A program made the translations under genes and the position numbers. From assembly GCA_017481205.1 (NCBI GenBank), contig JAFUPN010000029.1, forward strand, positions 58,956 to 122,955: a stretch of DNA of 64,000 nt. The letters are read 5' to 3'. The notes under the pieces were generated by a model. That model worked only from the letters and a program-made list of their open reading frames with translations, searched no databases and was not told the DNA's origin. Source of the DNA: Clostridia bacterium. GTDB taxonomy: Bacteria > Bacillota > Clostridia > UMGS1810. Positions 55,673 through 63,862 of this stretch are shown piece after piece; positions within the stretch are counted from its first letter, which is position 1, and each line of letters begins with the position of its first letter.

Positions 55673-57367
55673 TTAATCATTTTTTGTACGGTATTCTTTA
55701 GCCTGCTGCAGCAGTTCTTTTGCATTCTGTCTGGTTATATCCGTAATTGAAGCGCCGCCCAGGGTGCGGGCAAGCTCGTTTACCCTTTCCTCCTCGGCGA
55801 GCCTTGTTACCGTAGTGACAGTTCTTTCGTCACGGACATTCTTCTGTATAAGGTAGTGCTCTCCCGCCATGGCGGCAATCTGAGGCAGATGGGTTATACA
55901 CAGCACCTGCGCCTTGCGGCTCATATCATACAGCTTCGCTCCCAGGCTCTGCGCAGCATGACCGCTGACTCCCGTATCCACCTCGTCAAATATGAGTGTA
56001 TCCGGTGTCTCGCAGTGAGACAGCACACTCTTTATGGCAAGCATCACTCGGGACAGCTCTCCGCCTGAAGCAATTTTTGCAAGAGGCTTGAAATCCTCTC
56101 CCACATTGGTACAGATAAGAAATTCTACATCATCTGCTCCGTCATCCTTGTAGTCACAGGGGATGATTTTTACAGAAATACGTACCTTTGACATATCCAG
56201 CTCGGAAAGCTCCTTTTCTATAAGTGCAGATATTTCCTCACCGGCTTTTTGGCGTGCATTTGTCAGTGATTTTGCCGCCTTTTCTCTGTTCTTTTCAAGC
56301 TCTGACAGCTCCTTGCCAAGCTTTTTTATCATTTCGTCGGAATTATCTATAGTATCCAACTCCACGGCGATTTTATCATAATATTCAAGTATTTCTTCAA
56401 TGGTATTTCCGTATTTCCTTTTCAGATTAAAAAGCACGTCCAGCCTTTCTTCTATTTCGTCCAGCTCCGAGCGGTCGAAGCTGATATTGTCTATGTAGCG
56501 TTTGAGAGAACGCAGGCTCTCCTCTATGGCGTAGCCGGATTCTCTGAGCGAGCTGTAAATTTCGCCCAGGCTGCTGTCTATATCCGCTGCATCTTCCAGC
56601 TCATTTATACCGTTCCAGAGCATATCATATGCTGACTCCCCGTAATCTCCGCTATCGTACATCATGCTATACGCCTTATTCACACTATCGGCTATGGTCT
56701 GGGAGTTTTCCAGTATATTTCTGCGCTCCTCCAACTCCTCATCCTCACCCGGACGCAAATCAGCCTTGGATATTTCATCCACCTGAAAACGGAGCATATC
56801 CGCCCTGCGCGCCTTGTCTTGCTCATTCTGAGTAAGATTTTCCAGCTTTTCCAGGGTCTCTTTATATGCCCGGTGCAGTCCGCGGTACTCAGCTAAAAGA
56901 GGTGCAATTTCACTCTGACGGAATCTGTCTAAAAACACAATATGCGTTTTTTTAGACAGCAGGGATGTGTTGTCATGCTGTCCGTGGATGGTGATGAGGC
57001 TGTCGCCGATAATTTTAAGCATGGCAAGAGTAATGGGTGTGCCGTTTACACGGATATTGTTTTTGCCGTCAAGGGTAATTTCACGGCTTATCATCAGCTC
57101 TCCGTCCTCGGCATCTATGCCCGTGGCTTCGAGTATTTCTGCACCGGCTTCCTCACTCACGGATATAAGCGCCGAGACCCTGGCCTTTGTCTCACCGTTT
57201 CTGATAATATTTTTTGAAGCACGCTCACCCTTGAGCATATTCAGCGAGTCAATGATGATAGACTTACCGGCACCGGTCTCACCGGTGAGCACATTGAAGC
57301 CCTCGCCAAATTCTATATCCGCAGTATCTATAACCGCAATATTGTTTATTGTAAGCTGTCTTATCAT
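55673..57367 (-). CDS. recN: DNA repair protein RecN
   Basis: 564 aa, normal length. An SMC-like ATPase that gathers DNA ends in double-strand break repair. Walker A GETGAGKS (about 29-36), coiled coils (about 155-355), the signature GGELSRVMLAIK (about 455) and Walker B TLIFDEVDTGVSGHAA (about 480). ArgR is encoded immediately upstream, the common arrangement in Firmicutes (argR-recN). Confidence 0.96.
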   Translation of the reverse strand: MIRQLTINNIAVIDTADIEFGEGFNVLTGETGAGKSIIIDSLNMLKGERASKNIIRNGETKARVSALISVSEEAGAEILEATGIDAEDGELMISREITLDGKNNIRVNGTPITLAMLKIIGDSLITIHGQHDNTSLLSKKTHIVFLDRFRQSEIAPLLAEYRGLHRAYKETLEKLENLTQNEQDKARRADMLRFQVDEISKADLRPGEDEELEERRNILENSQTIADSVNKAYSMMYDSGDYGESAYDMLWNGINELEDAADIDSSLGEIYSSLRESGYAIEESLRSLKRYIDNISFDRSELDEIEERLDVLFNLKRKYGNTIEEILEYYDKIAVELDTIDNSDEMIKKLGKELSELEKNREKAAKSLTNARQKAGEEISALIEKELSELDMSKVRISVKIIPCDYKDDGADDVEFLICTNVGEDFKPLAKIASGGELSRVMLAIKSVLSHCETPDTLIFDEVDTGVSGHAAQSLGAKLYDMSRKAQVLCITHLPQIAAMAGEHYLIQKNVRDERTVTTVTRLAEEERVNELARTLGGASITDITRQNAKELLQQAKEYRTKND

Positions 57368-57380
57368 AAAAATCCCTCTG

Positions 57381-57833
57381 TTATCTTATATATTTGGTAA
57401 GCCTTGCCACAAGCTGCTTTGCGCTCTTTTCGTTGCGTACAACTATCATCACAGTATCATCCCCGGCGATGGAGCCTATTATCTCCTCCCAGGTGAAGGA
57501 ATCCAGCGCATATCCCACAGCCTGAGCCGCACCGGATATGGTCTTGAGCACAACTATATTAATGGCATAATCCACACTTACCAGGCATTGCTCAAACACG
57601 GTCTGCAGCTTGTCATTTATCTTTATATCAGTATCCTTTGCAGTGGCATATTTGTATGTACCGTTTGCAAGAGTCACCTTCATTATCCTCATTTCCTGCA
57701 GGTCACGGCTTGTTGTTGCCTGAGTCACATCAAAGCCGGCTTCCACAAGTCTGTTGGTAAGCTCTGTCTGTGTGGAAATGTCGTATTGATTTATCAGCTC
57801 AATTATCTTGCGCTGTCTGTCATTTTTTGTCAT
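57381..57833 (-). CDS. argR: Arginine repressor ArgR
   Basis: 150 aa. The N-terminal winged helix (RQRKIIELINQYDISTQTEL, TQATTSRDLQEM) binds ARG boxes; the C-terminal domain (GAAQAVGYALD, GDDTVMIVVR) forms the arginine-binding hexamer. GDDT provides the arginine-contacting Asp pair. It lies 13 bases upstream of recN. Confidence 0.95.
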   Translation of the reverse strand: MTKNDRQRKIIELINQYDISTQTELTNRLVEAGFDVTQATTSRDLQEMRIMKVTLANGTYKYATAKDTDIKINDKLQTVFEQCLVSVDYAINIVVLKTISGAAQAVGYALDSFTWEEIIGSIAGDDTVMIVVRNEKSAKQLVARLTKYIR

Positions 57834-57845
57834 TGCATTTTCCTC

Positions 57846-59075
57846 CTACGCGTCGTAATGGGATATTGCTGTTAGAATACCCAAAATGATAAAACAGGAT
57901 ACCATAGAGCTGCCTCCGTAGCTTACAAAGGGCAGCGTGATACCCGTCAGGGGAATCATCTTGATAACTCCTCCAACAATGATAAAAGTCTGAAAAGCAA
58001 AGCTAGTTACCAAAGACACGCTCAGTGATTTGTTAAATTCGTCTTTTGCTTTAAGGGCAATCTTCATTCCTCTGTAAGAGAACATAAAGTACAGTATAAT
58101 AATGGCTATACCCATAAAGAGCCCCATTTCCTCGCAGATTGCCGAGAAAATAAAGTCGGAGTGCACCTCGGGAATAAGATACGGGTCGCCGTTGCCGAGT
58201 CCGGTACCGAAAAATCCGCCGGAAGCAATGGCAATAAGGGACTGGATTATCTGATAGCCCTTGTTGGTGGCATCCGCCCAGGGGTCCATCCAGGTGGTTA
58301 TACGCACCCTTATATGGTCTGTAAGAAAATAGCCGCCTATTCCGCCCACTGTTACAAGAAGCAGATTAATCAGCTTAAGGCGCAAATCGGTATCATAAAG
58401 AATCATCATTGCAAAATACATAAGCGCAAAGAGTACCGCAGTGCCCCACTCTCTCTGTATTACCAAAAATCCCAAGCACATATATACATATATCATAAGC
58501 TCCCATTCATGACGCTTTACGCCAAGCAGCCAGGTAGGCTCAGATTCCTCGGAGCTGATATTTTTTGAAAAACAGCATGCCAGGGTAAAGGCATAGAAAA
58601 GTTTGATTATCTCCGACGGCTGAAAGCTCTTACCACCTATAACAATCCAGTTTCGGGAGCCGTTTATGGTTTTGCCGAAAACAAGGGTTATTACAAACAG
58701 TGCCGCTGTCATTGCCATATATACATATGTGAGCCTGTCCCATGCACGGAAAGAGCGGAAAATATAGTATGAAGCAAACATCAGCACTATGCCCACTCCG
58801 AACCATGTCATCTGGTGGAAGCCCCTGTCCATATTAAGCCGGAACATCATTATTATTCCTATGCTTACAAGCATGGAAACCATGAGAAAAAGATATCCGT
58901 CGCCCATATCGGCAAAGTACATAACAGTATACACTGCAAGATTTATTCCGCACATGACAAGTCCTGCATAAATAACATTTACATTATATTCGCCGTTGAA
59001 CATAAACACCAGCAAAAATCCTAAGATGTCTATAAGCTCAACCAGCAATATTGGTTTTAATCTTGATTTAGTCAT
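57846..59075 (-). CDS. FtsW/RodA/SpoVE family peptidoglycan glycosyltransferase
   Basis: 409 aa, ten or so transmembrane helices. SEDS proteins polymerise lipid II with a partner penicillin-binding protein. Family motifs: NGSRNWIVIGGKSFQPSEII (about 155), VQREWGTA-like (IQREWGTAVLF) with the loop around it, and PLTGITLPFVSYGGSSM near the end. The catalytic Asp normally in the large extracellular loop is not identified with confidence. The FHA gene is 12 bases upstream. No partner PBP gene is in the window. Confidence 0.92.
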   Translation of the reverse strand: MTKSRLKPILLVELIDILGFLLVFMFNGEYNVNVIYAGLVMCGINLAVYTVMYFADMGDGYLFLMVSMLVSIGIIMMFRLNMDRGFHQMTWFGVGIVLMFASYYIFRSFRAWDRLTYVYMAMTAALFVITLVFGKTINGSRNWIVIGGKSFQPSEIIKLFYAFTLACCFSKNISSEESEPTWLLGVKRHEWELMIYVYMCLGFLVIQREWGTAVLFALMYFAMMILYDTDLRLKLINLLLVTVGGIGGYFLTDHIRVRITTWMDPWADATNKGYQIIQSLIAIASGGFFGTGLGNGDPYLIPEVHSDFIFSAICEEMGLFMGIAIIILYFMFSYRGMKIALKAKDEFNKSLSVSLVTSFAFQTFIIVGGVIKMIPLTGITLPFVSYGGSSMVSCFIILGILTAISHYDA

Positions 59076-59087
59076 ATACAGGTCTCC

Positions 59088-59534
59088 TCAGACTGTTCCG
59101 TCTACAAACAAAAAGCTCAGGTCGCCAAAGGTAATCTTATCGTTATCCTTAAGCCTTACAGGACGGGAACCCAGTTCCTTGCCGTTAACAAAGGTACCGT
59201 TGGTGCTGCCCAGATCCTCTATGTAGAATTTATCCTCAACATAGGTTATCCGAGCGTGCTCTTTTGACAGGTACGGATTGTTTATATATATATCGCATTT
59301 TTTGCTTCTGCCGAGAACCGTATTTTCTCGTACAGAATAGCTCTCGTATACTCTGAAATTCAACTCCTTACGAAGATTTATAAGCTTGAGATAGCCGTAG
59401 CCCTCGTCCTCGGCTATACTCATTCTTTTGGCATCGGATATATCCAGATATACAAGACGTACAACAGAATATATAAAAATATATACTGCTATGACAAAAG
59501 CATATTTGATTACATCTGAGATTATTGCATACAT
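59088..59534 (-). CDS. Membrane-anchored FHA domain protein
   Basis: 148 aa. One N-terminal transmembrane helix (about 9-30, YAFVIAVYIFIYSVVRLVYL) and a C-terminal FHA domain (about 65-146): LGRSKKCDIYI, LSKEHARI, DLGSTNGTFVNG. FHA domains bind phosphothreonine; beside an FtsW/RodA gene it probably links a Ser/Thr kinase to cell-wall synthesis or division. AAGGAGGG precedes the ATG. Confidence 0.92.
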   Translation of the reverse strand: MYAIISDVIKYAFVIAVYIFIYSVVRLVYLDISDAKRMSIAEDEGYGYLKLINLRKELNFRVYESYSVRENTVLGRSKKCDIYINNPYLSKEHARITYVEDKFYIEDLGSTNGTFVNGKELGSRPVRLKDNDKITFGDLSFLFVDGTV

Positions 59535-59700
59535 ATAAAACCCTCCTTGTATTTTTAAAACGAGCTTTTCAGTTTCTATTACCCGGAAAGCATAATATAC
59601 TGATGTTGTGTCCTCCGGGATTTGGAAAAATCATGATTTTCGAGTAATAATTAAACACCGAAAAAGCATATATTTTCGATATTTGCAGTGATTTTATCAG

Positions 59701-59718
59701 CTCGAGAGAACCGTCCCT
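59701..59718. repeat. Solo end of the 126-bp RHS-associated element
   Basis: Eighteen bases (CGAGAGAACCGTCCCT core) match the right terminal repeat of the full elements at 61211, 62874 and 63731, with one mismatch. It marks the left edge of the RHS array. The stretch 59535-59700 before it holds a palindrome (59627-59640) and no gene. Confidence 0.7.
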
Positions 59719-59725
59719 CTGATTA

Positions 59726-59924
59726 CATATCAAGCGGTGAGGAAATATCCCCCTCTTTGATATCACGGCTTATGAATCTGCCGACTGCGGGGTCATAGTA
59801 GCGTGCACGGAGATAGTACATACCGAGCTCATCGTCATAGTATTCTCCGGCATATTTTATGGGGTTGTCAACCGCCTCTGTCTGTGAAAGGATATTGCCC
59901 TATGGGTCATACTCATAGGTATTG
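59726..59924 (-). pseudogene. RHS core tail fragment A
   Basis: A ~200-bp block nearly identical to those at 60962-61160 and 62415-62612. It encodes YEYDP-stop-GNI, then PIKYAGEYYDDELGMYYLRA and FISRDIKEGDISSPLDM, the end of the RHS core. TGG has become TAG at the conserved DPWGN, and the block stops abruptly at the point where toxin tips normally begin. No toxin or immunity gene follows, so it is a remnant. Confidence 0.85.
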
Positions 59925-59930
59925 TTTTAG

Positions 59931-59999
59931 GGGGCGTGCCTGTTTTTACATATATCCAATTTGTAGTTTGTAAAAATGTGTAAAATGAGGCATGTCCCC
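59931..59999. repeat. Nested inverted repeat (hairpin element)
   Basis: Outer arms of ~11 bp (59931-59941 with 59988-59999, one bulge and one G-U) and inner arms of 8 bp (59943-59950 with 59969-59976) form a ~69-base cruciform-like structure between RHS fragment A and the next immunity-like gene. Confidence 0.5.
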
Positions 60000-60010
60000 A
60001 ATCACACCAA

Positions 60011-60484
60011 TCACACGCAAAAATATGTTTTTTCTTTAGTCAACAATTCAAGACATTCTTTTTTGTATTTCAAAAATTCTTCTTTGGTAATTACGCCATC
60101 TGCTACCATTGCATCGTCCGAAAGTTGAGATAGACAAAAGTATTTTAACTCAAACCATGGTGAATAATTTAGAACTTTTGTTAATAAAGATACAGCAATA
60201 TCAAATTTATAACAAAGTTTTAATACGTGAACATATGCTTTAATATTAGCTTCATTCAAAAAATCAAACGGTATATTATCATAATATGAACATGAAATTT
60301 CTGCATCTGCAAAATCAAGTGTGCAAATTGATTTCATATAATAAACGGTAGCTAACAAAAGATTTTTTTCAATTCCAGTACACTCTTTTTCGATTTTTTT
60401 TATCCACTTTTCACTTTTATTTACAATATCTGTTTTTTTCCCTGCTAATAATTTATGTTGTTCGTTTAAAATCTCATTAATCAT
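60011..60484 (-). CDS. Putative immunity protein of RHS module B
   Basis: 157 aa, helical and mildly acidic, no signal peptide or membrane segment. I do not recognise the family. It follows the toxin tip by 21 bases on the same strand, which is the standard place for the immunity gene. A Cys/Tyr-rich middle (ISCSYYDNIPFDFLNEANIK) and a C-terminal segment like a short-C-terminal-domain sequence (DDAMVADGVITKEEFLKYKK) are visible. Confidence 0.55.
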   Translation of the reverse strand: MINEILNEQHKLLAGKKTDIVNKSEKWIKKIEKECTGIEKNLLLATVYYMKSICTLDFADAEISCSYYDNIPFDFLNEANIKAYVHVLKLCYKFDIAVSLLTKVLNYSPWFELKYFCLSQLSDDAMVADGVITKEEFLKYKKECLELLTKEKTYFCV

Positions 60485-60505
60485 AATATACCTTCTTCAT
60501 AAAAT

Positions 60506-61195
60506 TTATTTAAATATAGTAAATGCATCAGTTATTTTTTCAATTCCCTCAGCAGTTTTATTTATTATTACTTTGACTGTTTCCCCAACCTTAGAAAAAT
60601 AGCAAACAATTTCCTGAACATATCTTCCATTTCCGACATCTTTCCATTCTCCTCTTGTGCCGTTTTTTATCACTTCATTTATTATAGGAATAAGATTTTC
60701 AAAACCATTAGGATCATTAGGATCAATACCGAACTTTCTCCAACCATTTTCATGGCTATTATTTGTTCCATGCAAAATATGATGTTTTCTATTTTCTTCA
60801 ATATTGTTTACTAGGTGGTTAACATTATATATCTCACCAACCGTCACAGTTGTTAAAACAATTAAACTTAATAATCCTAATACAGCATAGGTGATTGTAA
60901 ATGATTCCCCACTCGGATCCACATACTTAACCGGATTATTCCTGCAATACACATACCGGTTCATATCAAGCGGTGAGGAAATATCCCCCTCTTTGATATC
61001 ACGGCTTATGAATCTGCCGACTGCAGGGTCATAGTAGCGTGCACGGAGATAGTACATACCGAGCTCATCGTCATAGTATTCTCCGGCATATTTTATGGGG
61101 TTGTCAACTGCCTCTGTCTGCGAACGGATATTGCCCCATGGGTCATACTCATAGGTATTGACTATGTTACCTGTGCTGTCTGCCATACCAACCAC
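60506..61195 (-). CDS. Orphan RHS tip, module B, with candidate RNase-like toxin domain (5'-truncated)
   Basis: About 229 aa. The first ~95 residues are RHS core tail (STGNIVNTYEYDPWGN, YYLRARYYDP, NRYVYCRNNPVKYVDPSG). A hydrophobic segment (about 100-120) precedes the variable tip: KHHILHGTNNSHENGWRKFG, then EVIKNGTRGEW and a final beta-strand KITDAFTIF. The HH...SHENGW pattern recalls small BECR-fold RNase toxins, but that is only inference. The 5' end is cut by the 126-bp element at 61206, so no full RHS shell and no normal start are present. Confidence 0.65.
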   Translation of the reverse strand: MVGMADSTGNIVNTYEYDPWGNIRSQTEAVDNPIKYAGEYYDDELGMYYLRARYYDPAVGRFISRDIKEGDISSPLDMNRYVYCRNNPVKYVDPSGESFTITYAVLGLLSLIVLTTVTVGEIYNVNHLVNNIEENRKHHILHGTNNSHENGWRKFGIDPNDPNGFENLIPIINEVIKNGTRGEWKDVGNGRYVQEIVCYFSKVGETVKVIINKTAEGIEKITDAFTIFK

Positions 61196-61205
61196 ATCAC
61201 CACAA

Positions 61206-61338
61206 CACGAAGGGACGGTTCTCTCGTGTTCTTGAATTGGTTAATCCAACACAACAGAATCATTCATAAGATGTTGAAAAGGTGCATAAATTCGCTGTTT
61301 ATAGCGTTTGTTAGCAGCACGAGAGAACCGTCCCTCTG
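61206..61338. mobile_element. 126-bp RHS-associated element, copy 1
   Basis: Core 61211-61335 with perfect 18-bp terminal inverted repeats (AGGGACGGTTCTCTCGTG at 61211-61228, its complement at 61318-61335). The interior includes GTTCTTGAATTGGTTAATCC and a small hairpin (CGCTGTTTATAGCG). No open frame of note. Two more complete copies lie at 62874-62999 and 63731-63856. Confidence 0.82.
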
Positions 61339-61387
61339 ACTAAAGAAAATCATACTAATTTGTTAAATCCACTATATATACGCTGAA

Positions 61388-61822
61388 TTATTTATAGATT
61401 TCCTGATCACCTATATATTTATCAACAAATCTCCATCTTACTTTTTCTGCACATAACCAAGTTCCATCATACTGTTCTCTTTCTTCCTTAAACCAATCAG
61501 AATCTCCCCAATATATATATCCGTTTTCAAAGAACATTGTTGCATCAAGTATTTCACAGGTATACGTCTCAGTATTAGGGGCTAAATTCAATTTTATCAA
61601 ACTAGAAAATTCAATTTCAATGGTTGAATTTTTTTCGCATTGCCTTTGAAAAACAACATACAGTTTTCTTTTATCGTTTATTGGGTACATTTCCAAATCT
61701 TGATTTACAAAAGCCCCACTAATGTATCTCAACTCTTTCAAACAACAGTCATGAAATCCATCATATAATTCAACAAAATAAGTTAAATCCTTATCTGTAA
61801 TAATTTCATTCCATACTGACAT
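61388..61822 (-). CDS. Putative immunity protein of RHS module C
   Basis: 144 aa from the ATG at 61822 behind GGAGGT. No signal peptide. The sequence has LYDGFHDCCLKELRYISG, then MYPINDKRKLYVVFQ and WGDSDWFKEEREQYDGTW, a pattern I associate with small proteins next to RHS toxins, though I cannot name the family. It lies 22 bases downstream of the tip gene. Cognate immunity is inferred from position. Confidence 0.6.
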   Translation of the reverse strand: MSVWNEIITDKDLTYFVELYDGFHDCCLKELRYISGAFVNQDLEMYPINDKRKLYVVFQRQCEKNSTIEIEFSSLIKLNLAPNTETYTCEILDATMFFENGYIYWGDSDWFKEEREQYDGTWLCAEKVRWRFVDKYIGDQEIYK

Positions 61823-61844
61823 TTTATAAACCTCCAATTCAAAT

Positions 61845-62868
61845 TTAATTTCCCGGAAGATCAACCGGAACCCCATAATAATATCCAGCAAGTTCAACTA
61901 TGGTAATTAATCCTCCTAACAATGCTGCTCCCCAAGAAAACTCACTTGGAACAGGTTGTGCCGGGCCTCGCACTCCATCTTTCCATTCATGTTCATGTGG
62001 AAATTCGTGGTTAGCACCACCATGATTATAATCTCTATCCTTAACAGGTTGACCATCAGGTCCATATTCTCTTTCTTGTTTCACACTTCCATCAGGGTTA
62101 TATATTTTTCCTGTCGAATTTGGCTTCCCTGACAAAGGTAAACTATTTGCCAAAGCAATTGATATTGGATGTGCTTTATCATATATTCCCGAAATATTTA
62201 TACGTTGACCAACTTGTATTCTTGAAGGATCACCTGTATAATTCATTTTTGTCCATGCATTTGCATTCCCGACTTCTGACAAAGCAATTCCAGACAATGT
62301 ATCACCTGATTCAATCACTGCGTACACTTGTCCATTAGCAGCTTTTTCAAGATAATACATTCCACTCGGATCCACATACTTAACCGGATTATTCCTGCAA
62401 TACACATACCGGTTCATATCAAGCGGTGAAGAAATATCGCCCTCTTTTATATCACGGCTTATGAATCTGCCAACTTGTGGGTCATAGTAACGTGCACGGA
62501 GATAGTACATACCCAGTTCATCGTCATAATACTCTCCGGCATATTTTATGGGGTGCCCACCGTCTCTATCTGTGAAAGAATATTGCCCCAGGGGTCATAT
62601 TCATAGGTATTGACTACGGTGCCTGTGCTGTCTGTCATGCCTACAACATCGCCATGGGCATTGTAGATATAGTAATACCAGTTGTCTCCCGATTTCCTTG
62701 CAAGAGGCTGATGTCCCCATATTATCTCATCGGTTATAGCGCTGTCGGCATCGGCTTCGGCTATTACATTGTTGTTTATATCCACAACATACTGCTTATC
62801 GTCCTTGGCTAATCTTATGCCGTTGGCATCATAAGTATAGCTATGGGTATTTGTTCCGTCGGTACAAC
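61845..62868 (-). pseudogene. Orphan RHS tip, module C, with LysM domain and His-rich tip (frameshifted)
   Basis: The 5' part (62868 to about 62556) encodes RHS core repeats (SYTYDANGIRLAKDD, NAHGDVVGMTDSTG, YEYDPWGN). One base is missing near 62555 compared with module B, so the frame breaks and resumes at 62510 with YYLRARYYDPQVGRF. After VDPSG comes a LysM domain (VIESGDTLSGIALSEVGNA, IQVGQRINI) and a tip with EYGPDGQPVKDRDYNHGGAN and EFPHEHEW, a His-rich pattern seen in a class of polymorphic toxin ends, followed by a hydrophobic stretch. The 5' end is cut by the 126-bp element. Confidence 0.75.
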
Positions 62869-62873
62869 ACGAA

Positions 62874-62999
62874 GGGACGGTTCTCTCGTGTTCTTGAATT
62901 TGGTTAATCCGACACAACAAAATCATTCATAAAATGTTGAAAAGGTGCAAAAATTCGCTGTTTGTAGCGTTTTTCAGTAGCACGAGAGAACCGTCCCTC
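62874..62999. mobile_element. 126-bp RHS-associated element, copy 2
   Basis: Perfect 18-bp terminal repeats (62874-62891 with 62982-62999) and an interior matching copies 1 and 3 with few differences. Confidence 0.85.
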
Positions 63000-63009
63000 T
63001 GATTAGTCC

Positions 63010-63052
63010 GCTGTTTATAGCGTTTGTTAGCAGCACGAGAGAACCGTCCCTC
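63010..63052. repeat. Right-half fragment of the 126-bp element
   Basis: Starts at CGCTGTTTATAGCG and ends with the 18-bp right repeat (63035-63052), directly after copy 2. The interior matches copy 1 better than copy 2, so it is not a simple tandem duplication. Confidence 0.75.
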
Positions 63053-63079
63053 TGATTACGCGAGATCACTTGTGTTGTG

Positions 63080-63421
63080 TCAACGAATATATGGCCATAT
63101 AAACCCATCCGCACTTCCGATTTTTGACCATACTGTCCGTTCCCATTTATCATATTTCCATTTACCATTTAGCTTTGAAAAAGACAATATATTACCCCCA
63201 GTACGATTTGCAGAAACAAAATATACTTGTGCTGTATCACTTGTATAATTCAATACTTTTAAATATTCAATATTTCCTATCATGGTGTTTTCCCGATAGA
63301 CAATATCAAATTGATTACCATATTTAGAAGTCAGAATTTCACACTTTAAAATTGAGCCCACCCAAACAACAAAAAAAAGAATTAAAGTAACTATAAAAGT
63401 TCTTATTAAAATTTTTTTCAC
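63080..63421 (-). CDS. Small membrane-anchored protein, possible immunity protein of module D
   Basis: 113 aa. One N-terminal helix (about 8-25, FIVTLILFFVVWVGSIL) with a Cys soon after, then ~85 residues of beta-strands outside the membrane (AQVYFVSANRTGGNILSFSK, KWERTVWSKIGSADG). I do not recognise the family. It follows the module D toxin-like fragment by 10 bases. An anchored exterior domain would suit immunity against a cell-wall or envelope toxin, an inference from position only. Confidence 0.5.
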   Translation of the reverse strand: MKKILIRTFIVTLILFFVVWVGSILKCEILTSKYGNQFDIVYRENTMIGNIEYLKVLNYTSDTAQVYFVSANRTGGNILSFSKLNGKWKYDKWERTVWSKIGSADGFIWPYIR

Positions 63422-63431
63422 AATAATCCCC

Positions 63432-63690
63432 CTATTCTAACCCGAGCAAATCTCGTACAAGGTAATAATTTTCTTTTGCAAAATCCCCAAATGGATTGGA
63501 AACAGGATTGGAATGTGGTGGATTTAATTCTCCCTGGTTGTATAGCGTTGCCAAAATAGCTGTTCGTCCGTCAATTTCTGGGTATACACTTTCCCAACGA
63601 TCTTGATAGTACCTCAAATAAGCGGCTGCATACTTGCATACTTAATGTTTATTTCTGGATTTTCTAAAGCCTTTTCTCTTGCCATTTGTT
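63432..63690 (-). pseudogene. C-terminal fragment of an RHS-type effector, module D (frameshifted)
   Basis: The readable protein is REKALENPEINIKYA, a break, then AAYLRYYQDRWESVYPEIDG, ATLYNQGE and AKENYYLVRDLLGLE. The break is an exact 8-bp tandem duplication (TGCATACT at 63628-63635 and 63636-63643); one copy restores the frame. The helical pattern suggests the end of a muramidase-like domain, low confidence. The 5' end is cut by the element at 63707. Confidence 0.6.
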
Positions 63691-63706
63691 CCGTTCCACA
63701 ACACGA

Positions 63707-63856
63707 AGGGACGGTTCTCTCGCAACACGAAGGGACGGTTCTCTCGTGTTCTTGAATTTGGTTAATCCGACACAACAGAATCATTCATAAGATGTTGAAA
63801 AGGTGCATAAATTCGCTGTTTGTAGCATTTTTCAGTAGTACGAGAGAACCGTCCCT
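63707..63856. mobile_element. 126-bp RHS-associated element, copy 3, plus duplicated left end
   Basis: Full copy 63731-63856 (right repeat with one mismatch) preceded by an extra left-end fragment (63707-63722), making two left ends 24 bases apart. Confidence 0.82.
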
Positions 63857-63862
63857 CTAATA

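Noticed and set aside
59700..63860. Repeated short motifs as a CRISPR array
   Set aside because: Repeat spacing is irregular, the motif occurs in inverted pairs, and the intervening sequence is coding RHS material.
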